A stretch of 41,803 nt of DNA, from the NCBI RefSeq assembly GCF_008369105.1, contig NZ_VINQ01000025.1, forward strand, positions 1-41,803, given 5' to 3'. Made by a program: the position numbers and the translations under genes. Positions 16,752-24,750 of the stretch are shown in pieces. The stretch is from Aquicoccus porphyridii. GTDB lineage: Bacteria; Pseudomonadota; Alphaproteobacteria; Rhodobacterales; Rhodobacteraceae. Within the stretch, counting starts at the first letter, position 1, and the number at the start of each line of letters is the position of its first letter. Under the pieces are notes generated by a model. The model did no database searches. It was not told the origin of the DNA and saw only the letters and a list, made by a program, of their open reading frames with translations.

Positions 16752-17618
16752 ATGAGAAAGCAGACCATGAACCGCGACTGGATCGCCACCGCCCGGACCC
16801 TCTCCGAGGCCCTGCCCTACCTGCAACGCTATACCGGCGCGATCGTGGTGATCAAGCTGGGCGGCCACGCCATGGGCAGCGACGAGGGGATGGAACTTTT
16901 CGCCCGCGACGTGGTGCTGATGCGGCAGGTCGGCGTCAACCCGGTGATCGTCCATGGCGGCGGGCCGATGATCAATGCCATGCTGGAAAAGCTCGGCATC
17001 CAAAGCACGTTCGTCGGTGGCAAGCGGGTGACCGACGCGGCCACGATGGACGTGGTCGAAATGGTGCTCTCGGGCCGGGTGAACAAGCGTATCGTGCAGG
17101 CGATCAACGGCCAGGGCGGGCGCGCCGTGGGGCTGTCGGGCAAGGATGCGGGCCTGATCACCTGCACCCGGACCGATCCGGCGCTGGGCCTTGTCGGCAC
17201 GCCGTCAGAGGTCGACCCGGCGATCCTGCACACCATGTTCGAGGCGGGCATGATCCCGGTCATCGCCCCCCTGGGCGCGGGCGATGCGGGCGAAACCTTC
17301 AACATCAACGGTGACACCGTCGCTGGCGCCATCGCAAGCGCGCTCAAGGCCGACCGGCTGCTCCTTCTGACCGATGTCGAGGGCGTCAAGAACGCCGAGG
17401 GCGAGGTTCTGACCGCGCTTTCCGCCGACCAGATTCGCGAAATGACCGCCGAGGGCATCATCGCGGGCGGCATGATCCCCAAGACCGAAACCGCGCTAGC
17501 CGCGATCGAGGGCGGGGTGCGCGGGGTGGTCATCCTCGATGGTCGCGTGCCCAACGCAGTGCTGCTCGAACTTTACACCGAGCACGGGGCAGGCAGCCTG
17601 ATCCGCGAAGAGATCTGA
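16752..17618 (+). CDS. argB: Acetylglutamate kinase
   Basis: 288 aa, second step of arginine biosynthesis (phosphorylates N-acetylglutamate). The amino-acid-kinase motifs are present: [10 protein letters not shown] near the N-terminus, [11 protein letters not shown], the [12 protein letters not shown] substrate region, [10 protein letters not shown] and [19 protein letters not shown] precedes the ATG. A second ATG ten bases on is out of favour because it lacks spacing. A weak GC-rich inverted repeat follows the stop. Confidence 0.96.
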   Translation: MRKQTMNRDWIATARTLSEALPYLQRYTGAIVVIKLGGHAMGSDEGMELFARDVVLMRQVGVNPVIVHGGGPMINAMLEKLGIQSTFVGGKRVTDAATMDVVEMVLSGRVNKRIVQAINGQGGRAVGLSGKDAGLITCTRTDPALGLVGTPSEVDPAILHTMFEAGMIPVIAPLGAGDAGETFNINGDTVAGAIASALKADRLLLLTDVEGVKNAEGEVLTALSADQIREMTAEGIIAGGMIPKTETALAAIEGGVRGVVILDGRVPNAVLLELYTEHGAGSLIREEI

Positions 17619-17797
17619 TCCCCGGCCCGCGCCCCCAACCGGGGCGGTGGAATACCAGACCTCACCCATAAGAAGAAATCTGCTAGGATGAATACATGCA
17701 GACGGCGAGCGCAGGCCGCCTGCCACTTGCCTATTACGCATGCCCGGCCGCGGCGGCGGCGGGCCCTTTTTCAGATATTCAATTTCAGGACAAAACC

Positions 17798-18262
17798 ATG
17801 AAAAAAGACAGGAAAACAACCATCGTCTCGACATCCGACGATGTCGCCGCGTTGGAACGCGATCTGCGCACGCACAAGCGTCGGCAGGTCGGACAACTCA
17901 GGCTCGATATCAAGGGCATGGACAGCGAACGGCAAAACCGTCTCGCGCTCGAGATCAACCGGGGATATTTCGCCTGCGGCTGTGCAACCGCGACCGTGCT
18001 GGGCATCGTCGGGCTGATTGCCGGGGCCGCCCATGGCTGGAGCACCCATCTCGGCGCGGACGCGGGATGGGCCGGTGCGGCGCGGGCCGCGGCTTGGGCG
18101 CTGGGTGGGTTCGCCATCGGCACGAGCCTTGGAAAACTCATCGGGAAACGCTTCGCCGCGATCAGGCTCGGCCGGGCCGTGGGCGAATTGCGACAGCATT
18201 TCGGCCCCGAGGAACTCCCCCCCGAAAAACCCACCGCGCGCTGCGCGGTGCACGGCGCGTAA
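17798..18262 (+). CDS. Small two-helix membrane protein, unknown function
   Basis: 154 aa, not recognised. A charged N-terminal half (about 1-55) looks helical and coiled-coil-like, followed by two hydrophobic Gly/Ala-rich segments (about 58-80, with CGCATATVLGIVGLIAGAA, and 92-115, with GGFAIGTSLGKLIG) and a basic then acidic tail. The Gly spacing suggests glycine-zipper packing. ATG 17798 follows AGGA; an upstream in-frame ATG at 17696 would add Ala-rich residues from GC-repeat DNA and is not favoured. Only 12 bases separate it from the unusual metzincin-like protein, and no promoter is visible between, so the two are probably co-expressed. Confidence 0.65.
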   Translation: MKKDRKTTIVSTSDDVAALERDLRTHKRRQVGQLRLDIKGMDSERQNRLALEINRGYFACGCATATVLGIVGLIAGAAHGWSTHLGADAGWAGAARAAAWALGGFAIGTSLGKLIGKRFAAIRLGRAVGELRQHFGPEELPPEKPTARCAVHGA

Positions 18263-18274
18263 GGAGGCGAGACG

Positions 18275-19288
18275 ATGCGACTCTGTCTTGAAACCGCCAC
18301 CGAACAATTCCAGGAATGCGCCGAATACGAGGATCAGGGCTACGAGGCCTGTGACCGCTGGGAAGACCAGGGATACGAGGCCTGCGACGATTGGGATGAC
18401 CGCTGTTGCGACTGGTGGCCCTGCTCCTGGGGTTGCAAGCTCATTTCATGGGTCTGCGTCGGCTGGGTCTGGGTGTCGAACATGGTCTGCGTAGCCTGGG
18501 TCTGGGTGTCGAACCTCGTTTGCGTGGCCTGGACCGTGATCACCACCACGGTCTGCCTTGTCTGGGCGCTGGTCGAAATCATCCTGTTGCCGATCGCGTG
18601 GCTGGTCGAACTGGTCCAGTCGATCCCGGTGATCGGGCGCATCATCGACATGCTGGGCAACCTGATCGTGACCATCGTCAAGAGGATTATCGATCTGCCC
18701 ACGGCGGTGCTCGACCTGATCGGAATCCGACCGCTCAAGCGGATGGAGCTTTGCGTCATCATCCTGCGCGACGAAGAGGGCAACCCGGTTTCGGATCAAC
18801 CGACCCTGCAACCCTTTCTCGACGAGACCGTGGCCACCTTCCGGCGCGAGGCGAATGTCCATGTTCATGTGTCGGGCATCCATACCGTGGCCGCGCCGTC
18901 GCCGACCTATGCGCTCGATGTGAATTGCGACGGCGCCGCCGTTCTCGAAGACCTGTGGTTGACCGGCAGCTATTTCCAGAGGGCCGCGCTGTTCAACTGC
19001 TCGCTCGGATCGACGTCGCGAATAGGCCCGGTGCGACCGCAGATCGTGGTCTTTGCCGTGCGCGACATCCCGGGCACCACGGCGGGGTGCGCGCTTGGGC
19101 CGCTGACCGATTACCTCACGGTCGAGGGCCGCAACCCGGTCTGCATCCCGCACGAGGTGGGTCACAAGGTCGGGCTCTGGCATTGCTGCGACGGCACCAA
19201 CCTCGCCAATCCGACCTGCGGCGGCATCCGGCTTCGATCCTGGCAGGTCGCCATCGCACGCAACTCGAAATACATAAGCTGGATCTGA
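18275..19288 (+). CDS. Metzincin-like zinc metalloprotein with Cys/Trp 11-residue repeats
   Basis: 337 aa with three parts. Residues 1-50 are acidic and Cys-rich, with a duplicated EDQGYEACDxW (19-29, 30-40). Residues 57-155 are strongly hydrophobic and start with four 11-residue repeats of form VCVxWxxxxxx (60-103). Overall Cys recurs every 11 residues at 4, 15, 26, 37 and again at 50, 61, 72, 83, 94, usually with Trp or Tyr three residues later. The C-terminal part (about 155-337) carries HEVGHKVGLWH (293-303), the metzincin zinc site with Glu294 as catalytic base. The downstream Met-turn position appears as NLANP rather than the usual NLM. There is no Sec signal peptide. AAGGAGG at an ideal distance supports the start. 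Membrane-bound protease activity is inferred; the biological role is unknown. Confidence 0.8.
   Translation: MRLCLETATEQFQECAEYEDQGYEACDRWEDQGYEACDDWDDRCCDWWPCSWGCKLISWVCVGWVWVSNMVCVAWVWVSNLVCVAWTVITTTVCLVWALVEIILLPIAWLVELVQSIPVIGRIIDMLGNLIVTIVKRIIDLPTAVLDLIGIRPLKRMELCVIILRDEEGNPVSDQPTLQPFLDETVATFRREANVHVHVSGIHTVAAPSPTYALDVNCDGAAVLEDLWLTGSYFQRAALFNCSLGSTSRIGPVRPQIVVFAVRDIPGTTAGCALGPLTDYLTVEGRNPVCIPHEVGHKVGLWHCCDGTNLANPTCGGIRLRSWQVAIARNSKYISWI
18329..18394 (+). repeat. Two 33-bp units encoding EDQGYEACDxW
   Basis: Two adjacent copies at the start of the metzincin-like gene encode near-identical acidic 11-residue units. Some codons differ, so this is not a fresh duplication. Confidence 0.8.
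18452..18583 (+). repeat. Four 33-bp units encoding VCVxW hydrophobic repeats
   Basis: Units start with GTCTGCGT-type sequence at 18452, 18485, 18518 and 18551. The first two encode nearly the same 11 residues; the third and fourth diverge after the VCxxW core. Cys at repeat position 2 and Trp at position 5 are invariant. Confidence 0.85.
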
Positions 19289-19298
19289 AGCATGCCTT

Positions 19299-19335
19299 GG
19301 ACCGGCGGGCGCGGCATTTGCGCGCCCGCCGGTCC
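19299..19335 (+). terminator. Perfect 15-bp hairpin after the metzincin-like gene
   Basis: GGACCGGCGGGCGCG (19299-19313) pairs with its exact complement at 19321-19335 over a 7-base loop. It begins 10 bases after the stop codon. There is no T-run, so it may act as an RNA-stabilising 3' structure or a U-less terminator. Confidence 0.7.
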
Positions 19336-19387
19336 GGTTGCGGTTTCGTGACTTGGCGCGTGCGTGAAACGCTTTATGTAATGCCAT

Positions 19388-20182
19388 ATGGAAAACGAAG
19401 CCCTCATCCGCCTTTCGGTCTTTCTCGGCCTCTTCGCGTTCTTCGCCACGCTCGAAGCATGGGCACCGCGCCGCCCGCGCAGCCAGCCGCGCAGCACCCG
19501 CTGGTTCACCAACTGGGGGATCGTCCTGATCGACACGCTGACCCTGCGCGCGCTGGCGGTGTTCCTGCCATTGCTGGCGGTGGGCGCGGCGGTCGATGCG
19601 GGCGCGAACGGCTGGGGCCTCTTCAACCATCTCGACTGGCCAACCTGGATCGAGATCACGCTGGCCGTGCTGATCCTCGATTTCGCGATCTGGGCGCAGC
19701 ATCTCATCACCCACAAGGTGCCGATCCTGTGGCGGCTGCACCGGGTGCATCACGCCGACCGCGATTTCGACGTGACCACCGCGATCCGCTTTCACCCGGT
19801 CGAGATCGCGCTTTCCATGCTGTTCAAGATCGGGCTTGTCTATCTCATGGGGCCAGCGGCGCTGGCCGTGGTGCTGTTCGAGATCATCTTGAACGGCACC
19901 GCCATGTTCAACCACGCCAACCTGCGCATGCCGCTCTGGCTTGACCGCTGGCTGCGACTGGTGCTGGTCACGCCCGACATGCACCGGGTGCATCATTCGG
20001 TCCATCGCCACGAGCATGACAGCAATTATGGCTTCTCGCTCTCGATCTGGGACCGGATGTTTCGCACCTATGTTGCCCAGCCCGGCGAAGGCCATGACGG
20101 CATGACCATCGGCCTTGAATGGCAGGATGATCGCCCCTCGCGGCTGGGTTGGAGCCTGTGGCTGCCCTTCGGGCGCAAATGA
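19388..20182 (+). CDS. Fatty acid hydroxylase / sterol desaturase family protein
   Basis: 264 aa integral membrane di-iron enzyme. Hydrophobic helices occupy about 5-22, 42-66 and 88-104, then 140-172. The His boxes are HLITH (105-109), HRVHH (118-122), Asn-His near 175 and HRVHHSVH (199-206). The reaction is oxygen-dependent hydroxylation or desaturation of a lipid substrate, unidentified. Bacterial members modify hopanoids, ornithine lipids or carotenoids. The last codon overlaps the next gene by four bases, making a three-gene cluster with the ferredoxin-like and SixA-like genes. Confidence 0.88.
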   Translation: MENEALIRLSVFLGLFAFFATLEAWAPRRPRSQPRSTRWFTNWGIVLIDTLTLRALAVFLPLLAVGAAVDAGANGWGLFNHLDWPTWIEITLAVLILDFAIWAQHLITHKVPILWRLHRVHHADRDFDVTTAIRFHPVEIALSMLFKIGLVYLMGPAALAVVLFEIILNGTAMFNHANLRMPLWLDRWLRLVLVTPDMHRVHHSVHRHEHDSNYGFSLSIWDRMFRTYVAQPGEGHDGMTIGLEWQDDRPSRLGWSLWLPFGRK

Positions 20183-20787
20183 ACCCGGACCCGGAAACCC
20201 ACGCGCTGGCCATCATGGGCATGCTGCATGACGGGGCCGACACGGTGCTCCTGCTCGGGCCCCACGAGCCGGGGTTCTGGGCGCATTTCACCGCCCAGCC
20301 CGAATATGCCGACGGCTTGTCCGATCCGCTCGACCGCTGGTCGAAACGGGCGATCGGCGCGCTGGCCTCCGCCTGGGGCGGCATGGCGGTCTTTCCCTCG
20401 GACGGCCCGCCCTATCCCCCGTTTCAGGATTGGGCCCTGCGCTCGGGGCGGGCCTTCGTCTCGCCGGTGGGGATGCTGGTGCATGACCATGCTGGGCTGA
20501 TGATCAGCTTTCGCGGCGCGGTGCGGCTGCCCGGCCACCTGCCCCTGCCCGCCCCCGCCGCCAACCCCTGCCTGACCTGCAAGGAGCAACCCTGCCGCTC
20601 GGCCTGCCCGGTCAGCGCGCTCTCGCCCACGGGCTATGACGTGCCCGCCTGCCGCGCGTTCCTGTCCAGCGCCCCCGGGCAGGATTGCATGTCGCAGGGC
20701 TGTGCCGCGCGCCGCGCTTGCCCGGTCAGTCAAAGCTATGGCAGGCTCGACGCGCAATCCGCCTTTCACATGAGGGCCTTTCATTGA
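20179..20787 (+). CDS. Ferredoxin-like 4Fe-4S protein
   Basis: 202 aa. The N-terminal ~125 residues have no recognised motif. The C-terminal part contains two cysteine clusters: Cys131-xx-Cys134-x4-Cys139-x3-Cys143-Pro, a classic 4Fe-4S pattern, and Cys170-x4-Cys175-x5-Cys181-Pro, with Cys158 between. The layout recalls the ferredoxin end of epoxyqueuosine-reductase-like proteins, but no cobalamin domain is present. Start by ATGA overlap with the desaturase gene, which raises the possibility that it delivers electrons to the neighbouring di-iron enzyme. Confidence 0.75.
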   Translation: MNPDPETHALAIMGMLHDGADTVLLLGPHEPGFWAHFTAQPEYADGLSDPLDRWSKRAIGALASAWGGMAVFPSDGPPYPPFQDWALRSGRAFVSPVGMLVHDHAGLMISFRGAVRLPGHLPLPAPAANPCLTCKEQPCRSACPVSALSPTGYDVPACRAFLSSAPGQDCMSQGCAARRACPVSQSYGRLDAQSAFHMRAFH

Positions 20788-21284
20788 CCCGACGCCTGAT
20801 CCTGATGCGCCACGCGAAATCGAGCTGGGACGACCCCACGCTGCCCGACCGTGACCGCCCGCTCAACACGCGCGGCATCCGGTCCGCCCGTGCGCTCGGC
20901 AAGTGGCTGGCCGAAAAGGAGTATTTGCCCGATACCGTGCTCTGCTCCCCGGCCACGCGCACCCGCGAGACCTTCGAAGGGCTCAAGCTCGGCGTCCTGC
21001 CGGTGAAATATCCCGACGCGCTCTATCACGCGTCGACCGGGGTGATTCTCGACACGCTGCACCAGCATGGCGCGGGCAAATGCGTGCTCTTGCTGACCCA
21101 CAACCCCGGCTGTGCCGATTTCGCCGACCGGATCGTCACCTCGCCGCATGACCACGATGCGTTTTTCGACTATCCCACCGGCGCAACGCTGGTGGTGGAC
21201 CTGCCGGTCGAGAGCTGGGAAGACGCCGCCTTTCACTCGGGCGAGGTGGTCGATTTCATCGTGCCGCGCGAATTGACCGACTGA
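20784..21284 (+). CDS. SixA-type histidine phosphatase
   Basis: 166 aa. The RHG motif with the phospho-accepting His10 (LILMRHAKSSW) and the later THNPGCADFA are those of the SixA branch of the histidine phosphatase superfamily. SixA removes phosphate from histidine phosphotransfer domains in E. coli, so the HPt module in the hybrid kinase at 1148-3004 is one conceivable target, although nothing here proves it. Start is a TTG overlapping the preceding stop (TTGA), since the next in-frame ATG would cut into the RHG motif. The last 52 bases overlap the convergent DUF2235 gene. Confidence 0.87.
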   Translation: MTRRLILMRHAKSSWDDPTLPDRDRPLNTRGIRSARALGKWLAEKEYLPDTVLCSPATRTRETFEGLKLGVLPVKYPDALYHASTGVILDTLHQHGAGKCVLLLTHNPGCADFADRIVTSPHDHDAFFDYPTGATLVVDLPVESWEDAAFHSGEVVDFIVPRELTD

Positions 21285-22351
21285 CCGACCGCCGACCCGG
21301 CGGGCTCGGGCATCTGGCCGCTGCTCCGCCCCTGCGCCCGCAGGTGCACACTTTCATGCAGGCGCTCGGTGCGATCACGTCCGATCACCCTTGGCCTGCG
21401 AATCAGGAACAGCTTTCCCAGCCCATGCCACGTGCCCACCGCCGGTGCATGCGGATCGGTGGGAAACGCCGCCCGCCAATCCTCGGGCAGCACAACCCCG
21501 CGTTCCTCGAGCTTTTCCAACATCCACACCAGCGGGATATTGGCCAGCGGCCGGGCCGGCTCGAACCCGGCCAGATGGCCCCCGACATCGCCATGCGCAC
21601 CGGGGAACCAGACCTGTTCGACCCGCCCGGCCAGCTCCTCGGGCACCTCCCACATCTCGGGCGCAAAGGCACGCCGCGTCTCGTCACGGGCCAGCGCATG
21701 AAACCCGTGCCGCACGATCGCACTCGGTTGATGATTGTGAAACTCGTGCGCGGCCCCGGTCCAACGCCACAGCAGCGGCAGGTGCATGCCCAGCGCCTTG
21801 ACCGTGTCCCAGACGCCCAGCATCTCGATCTCGACCCAGTCATGGCAATGATGCGCCCGAAAGGCGCGCGCGGCGGCACTCCCCGGCGGGTTGCGGTAAT
21901 GGCGATAGGCGGTGGTGACATTGCGCTCGGTCGCGCATTCGGGCCGAAGCAGCCCGATCCGGTCGATCACCCCGGCCAGCGAGCGTACCGCGAAGGCCCC
22001 GCGCGAATAGCCCAGAAGGAAAATCCGGTCGCCGGGCCGATAACGCGAGGCGAGATAGCCATAGGCGCGCCGGATCTGGCTGTTGATGCCGCGCCCCATC
22101 ACCACCCCCCAGACCGAGCGCCATTCGGCCCATTGCGCCCCCGCCTCGTAAAAGACCGACATGCCCGTCCGCGACAAAAGCTTGTAGGTCAGCCCGGCAT
22201 TCGATTCGCACCCCGGCGCGAGCGAGGACATGGTGCCATCAAGGATGATCACGTGATCGACCGGCCCACGGTGCCGGGTCTTGGCCGAGTGTCCCCTGCC
22301 AAAACCGGGCCGAAACAGCCCGGCGAATGTCTTAAACCCCTGCCTCCACAT
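21233..22351 (-). CDS. DUF2235 alpha/beta-hydrolase (Tle1-like domain)
   Basis: 372 aa. The domain has an N-terminal Asp-containing strand (VIILDGT), nucleophile Ser116 in GYSRGA and an acidic/His region in WFPGAHGDVGGH, all typical of DUF2235. This domain occurs in type VI secretion phospholipase effectors (Tle1) and in many stand-alone proteins. No T6SS immunity or VgrG gene is adjacent, so effector function is not supported. Lipid hydrolase activity is plausible. The start lies 20 bases inside the end of the CoxL-like gene on the same strand, and the C-terminus overlaps the convergent SixA-like gene by 52 bases. Confidence 0.82.
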   Translation of the reverse strand: MWRQGFKTFAGLFRPGFGRGHSAKTRHRGPVDHVIILDGTMSSLAPGCESNAGLTYKLLSRTGMSVFYEAGAQWAEWRSVWGVVMGRGINSQIRRAYGYLASRYRPGDRIFLLGYSRGAFAVRSLAGVIDRIGLLRPECATERNVTTAYRHYRNPPGSAAARAFRAHHCHDWVEIEMLGVWDTVKALGMHLPLLWRWTGAAHEFHNHQPSAIVRHGFHALARDETRRAFAPEMWEVPEELAGRVEQVWFPGAHGDVGGHLAGFEPARPLANIPLVWMLEKLEERGVVLPEDWRAAFPTDPHAPAVGTWHGLGKLFLIRRPRVIGRDRTERLHESVHLRAQGRSSGQMPEPAGSAVGQSVNSRGTMKSTTSPE

Positions 22352-24626
22352 CCTGCATCATCTTCCACACACGTTCCGGCGTGAACGGCATATCGGCCTG
22401 CCGCACGCCCTTTTGCCAAAGCGCATCACCCACGGCGTTGCTCACCGCCGCCATCGCACCCACGGTCCCGGCCTCGCCACAGCCCTTCATCCCCATCGGG
22501 TTGGCGGTTGACGGCACCGGCTCGGTCTCGAATCCGATCATGGGCAAATCATCGGCCCTCGGAAGCGCGTAGTCCATGAAACTCGCCGTGAGAATCTGAC
22601 CGCTCTCGTCATGCACGACCCGCTCCATCAGCGCCTGCCCGGCACCCTGCGCCACGCCGCCATGCACCTGCCCCTCGGCCAGCATCGGGTTGATGAGATT
22701 GCCGAAGTCATCCACCACCCGATACCGCACCAGGTCGGTCTTGCCGGTCTCGGGGTCGACCTCGACCTCGGCGAAATGCGCCCCGTTGGGAAAGGACCGC
22801 CCCGGCAGCTTGGCGCGCTTTTCATGGGTCAGAAGATCCCTGCGGCCCTCGGCCCGCGCCATCTCCGCCGCCTCGATCAGGGTCGGCGTCAGGTTCGACC
22901 CCGGCGCGCGGAACCGCTCGTCATCGAACGACACCTCGTCCTCATCAACCCCCATCTTCTCGGCCAGATAGGGCTTGAAGGCGGCGATCATCGCCTCGAC
23001 CGTGGCCAGCGTGGCATGCGATTGGGTGGTGACAGACCGAGAGCCCCCGGTGCCACCACCCTGCGCGATAAGGTCACTATCACCCTGCACAACCCTGATA
23101 CGCTCCATCGGGATGCCGGTCTGATCGGACAGGAAGACGGCATAAACCGTCTCATGCCCCTGCCCGTTCGACTGCGTCCCGACGTAAATCGTCACCGTGC
23201 CATCCTCGTCAAACACAACCTTCGCACCTTCACTAGGATCGCCCAGAATGCTTTCGATATAGTAACACAGGCCCAAGCCGCGCAACTTGCCGCGCTTTTC
23301 GCTCGCCGCACGCCGCGCCTCGAACCCCGCAAGATCGGCAAAATCCTCGCCCCGCGCCAGAACCCGGGCGAAATCGCCCACATCAATCGTCTCGCCGGTG
23401 AGGCTGGAATAGGGGAACTTCTCGACCGCGATGAAATTGCGCCGCCGCAGCTCCAGAGGATCGACCCCGAGTTCCCGCGCCGCCCGGTCCATCAACCTCT
23501 CGATCAGGTAAATCGCCTCGGGACGCCCCGCGCCGCGATAGGCATCGACCGGCGTGGTGTTGCTGTACCACGCCCGCGTGTTGAGCCACGCCGCCCCGAT
23601 GTCATAAACCCCGGTCAGCACCCGCGAAAACAGTGTCGACTGGATGATCTGCCCGAACTGCGAATTATAGGCGCCAAGGTTGCAATCACTCTCCACCCGG
23701 TATCCCGTGATCCGCAGATCACCGTCAAAGGCCAGTGCCGCGCGGTGGCGCAGATCGCGCCCGCCCGCATCCGAAACCATCGCCTCGCTGCGCGTCGACA
23801 TCCAGCGCACCGGCCGGTTGAGCATCCGCGCCGCCTGCGCCACCAGCACCTGTTCGGGATGCGGCTGGCCCTTCATGCCAAAACCGCCGCCGGTATCGGG
23901 GTTGGTCACCCGGATCATGTCCGCATCCATTTCCAGGATCTCGGCCAGCACCCGTTTGGGCACCCAGACGCCCTGCGCATTGACCGCGAGGTGCAGCCGT
24001 TCGCCTTCCATCTCGGCATAGGCGCCGCGCGGCTCCATCGAGGCGACGATGATCCGGTTGTCCTCGACCTCCATCTCGACCACATGCGCCGCCTCGGCAA
24101 AGGCCGCCTCGGTCGCGTCCTGATCGCCGATGCCCCAGTCATAGGCGCGGTTGTCCGGCACCCCTTCGTGCAGGTCGATCTCGCCCGGCCCACGCGCCAT
24201 CATCGCGGGCAGGTCCTCGATCTCGGGCCAGATCATTTCGGCCGCATCGCGCGCCGCCTCGATGCTCTCGGCCACGATCATCGCGATCGGCTCGCCCACG
24301 TATCGCACCCGTCCCTCGGCCAGAAGCGGCCGCTTGGGCGCGGCACCGTCGCTGCCATCGCGGTTCTTCACCGTCACCGCCGGCAGGCCGCGACTCACCC
24401 CCGCCTCGGTCAGCGCCGCGGCATCGAGCACCAGATGAACCCCCGGCACCGCCCGCGCCTCGGCAAGGTCGATCGGCGCCAACACCCCATGCGCCACGTC
24501 CGAGCGCAGGAAATGCAAGTGAAGCGCCCCCTCGGGCGCGATGTCATCGACATAGCGCCCCTCCCCGGTCAGAAACCGCAGGTCCTCGACCCGCCGCACC
24601 GATTGACTGCGTCCAAACTTTTCCAT
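22332..24626 (-). CDS. Orphan CoxL-like molybdenum hydroxylase large subunit (form II)
   Basis: 764 aa of the xanthine dehydrogenase/CO dehydrogenase large-subunit family. The active-site loop reads AYRGAGR (362-368), the form-II signature, rather than the form-I AYxCSFR of true CO dehydrogenase. Moco contacts GGGFGMKG and the catalytic Glu in GCGEAGTVGA are present. Such proteins normally work with a FAD subunit (CoxM) and a 2Fe-2S subunit (CoxS), and neither is next to this gene. The ATG at 24626 starts MEKFGRSQSV. Hydroxylation of an aldehyde or N-heterocycle is more likely than CO oxidation. It is followed on the same strand by the overlapping DUF2235 gene. Confidence 0.88.
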   Translation of the reverse strand: MEKFGRSQSVRRVEDLRFLTGEGRYVDDIAPEGALHLHFLRSDVAHGVLAPIDLAEARAVPGVHLVLDAAALTEAGVSRGLPAVTVKNRDGSDGAAPKRPLLAEGRVRYVGEPIAMIVAESIEAARDAAEMIWPEIEDLPAMMARGPGEIDLHEGVPDNRAYDWGIGDQDATEAAFAEAAHVVEMEVEDNRIIVASMEPRGAYAEMEGERLHLAVNAQGVWVPKRVLAEILEMDADMIRVTNPDTGGGFGMKGQPHPEQVLVAQAARMLNRPVRWMSTRSEAMVSDAGGRDLRHRAALAFDGDLRITGYRVESDCNLGAYNSQFGQIIQSTLFSRVLTGVYDIGAAWLNTRAWYSNTTPVDAYRGAGRPEAIYLIERLMDRAARELGVDPLELRRRNFIAVEKFPYSSLTGETIDVGDFARVLARGEDFADLAGFEARRAASEKRGKLRGLGLCYYIESILGDPSEGAKVVFDEDGTVTIYVGTQSNGQGHETVYAVFLSDQTGIPMERIRVVQGDSDLIAQGGGTGGSRSVTTQSHATLATVEAMIAAFKPYLAEKMGVDEDEVSFDDERFRAPGSNLTPTLIEAAEMARAEGRRDLLTHEKRAKLPGRSFPNGAHFAEVEVDPETGKTDLVRYRVVDDFGNLINPMLAEGQVHGGVAQGAGQALMERVVHDESGQILTASFMDYALPRADDLPMIGFETEPVPSTANPMGMKGCGEAGTVGAMAAVSNAVGDALWQKGVRQADMPFTPERVWKMMQDVEAGV

Positions 24627-24696
24627 GGCTGCCTCCGCCTCGTATCTCGCGCGGCACACCCTAGCGGCCAAAGGCAGACAGACAAGCAACCCCCGG

Positions 24697-24718
24697 TTCT
24701 TTCTTGGGAAAAATACTC
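24697..24718 (-). terminator. Shared gene-end motif after the decarboxylase
   Basis: On the minus strand GTATTTTTCCCAAGAAAGAA lies 33 bases after the decarboxylase stop. It resembles the tails of the hairpin terminators at 15743, 15811 and 32268, but only a short palindrome (GCAACGTTGC, 24725-24734) precedes it here. Confidence 0.5.
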
Positions 24719-24750
24719 AAAAACGCAACGTTGCCCAAATGCGCGCCGCG

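Noticed and set aside
18446-20095. Minus-strand frame of ~550 codons across the metzincin-like and desaturase genes
   Set aside because: It crosses two well-supported genes and a hairpin and has the composition of antisense DNA.
21233-22351. Type VI secretion effector/immunity module
   Set aside because: DUF2235 is also common in stand-alone proteins and no VgrG, PAAR or immunity gene is adjacent.
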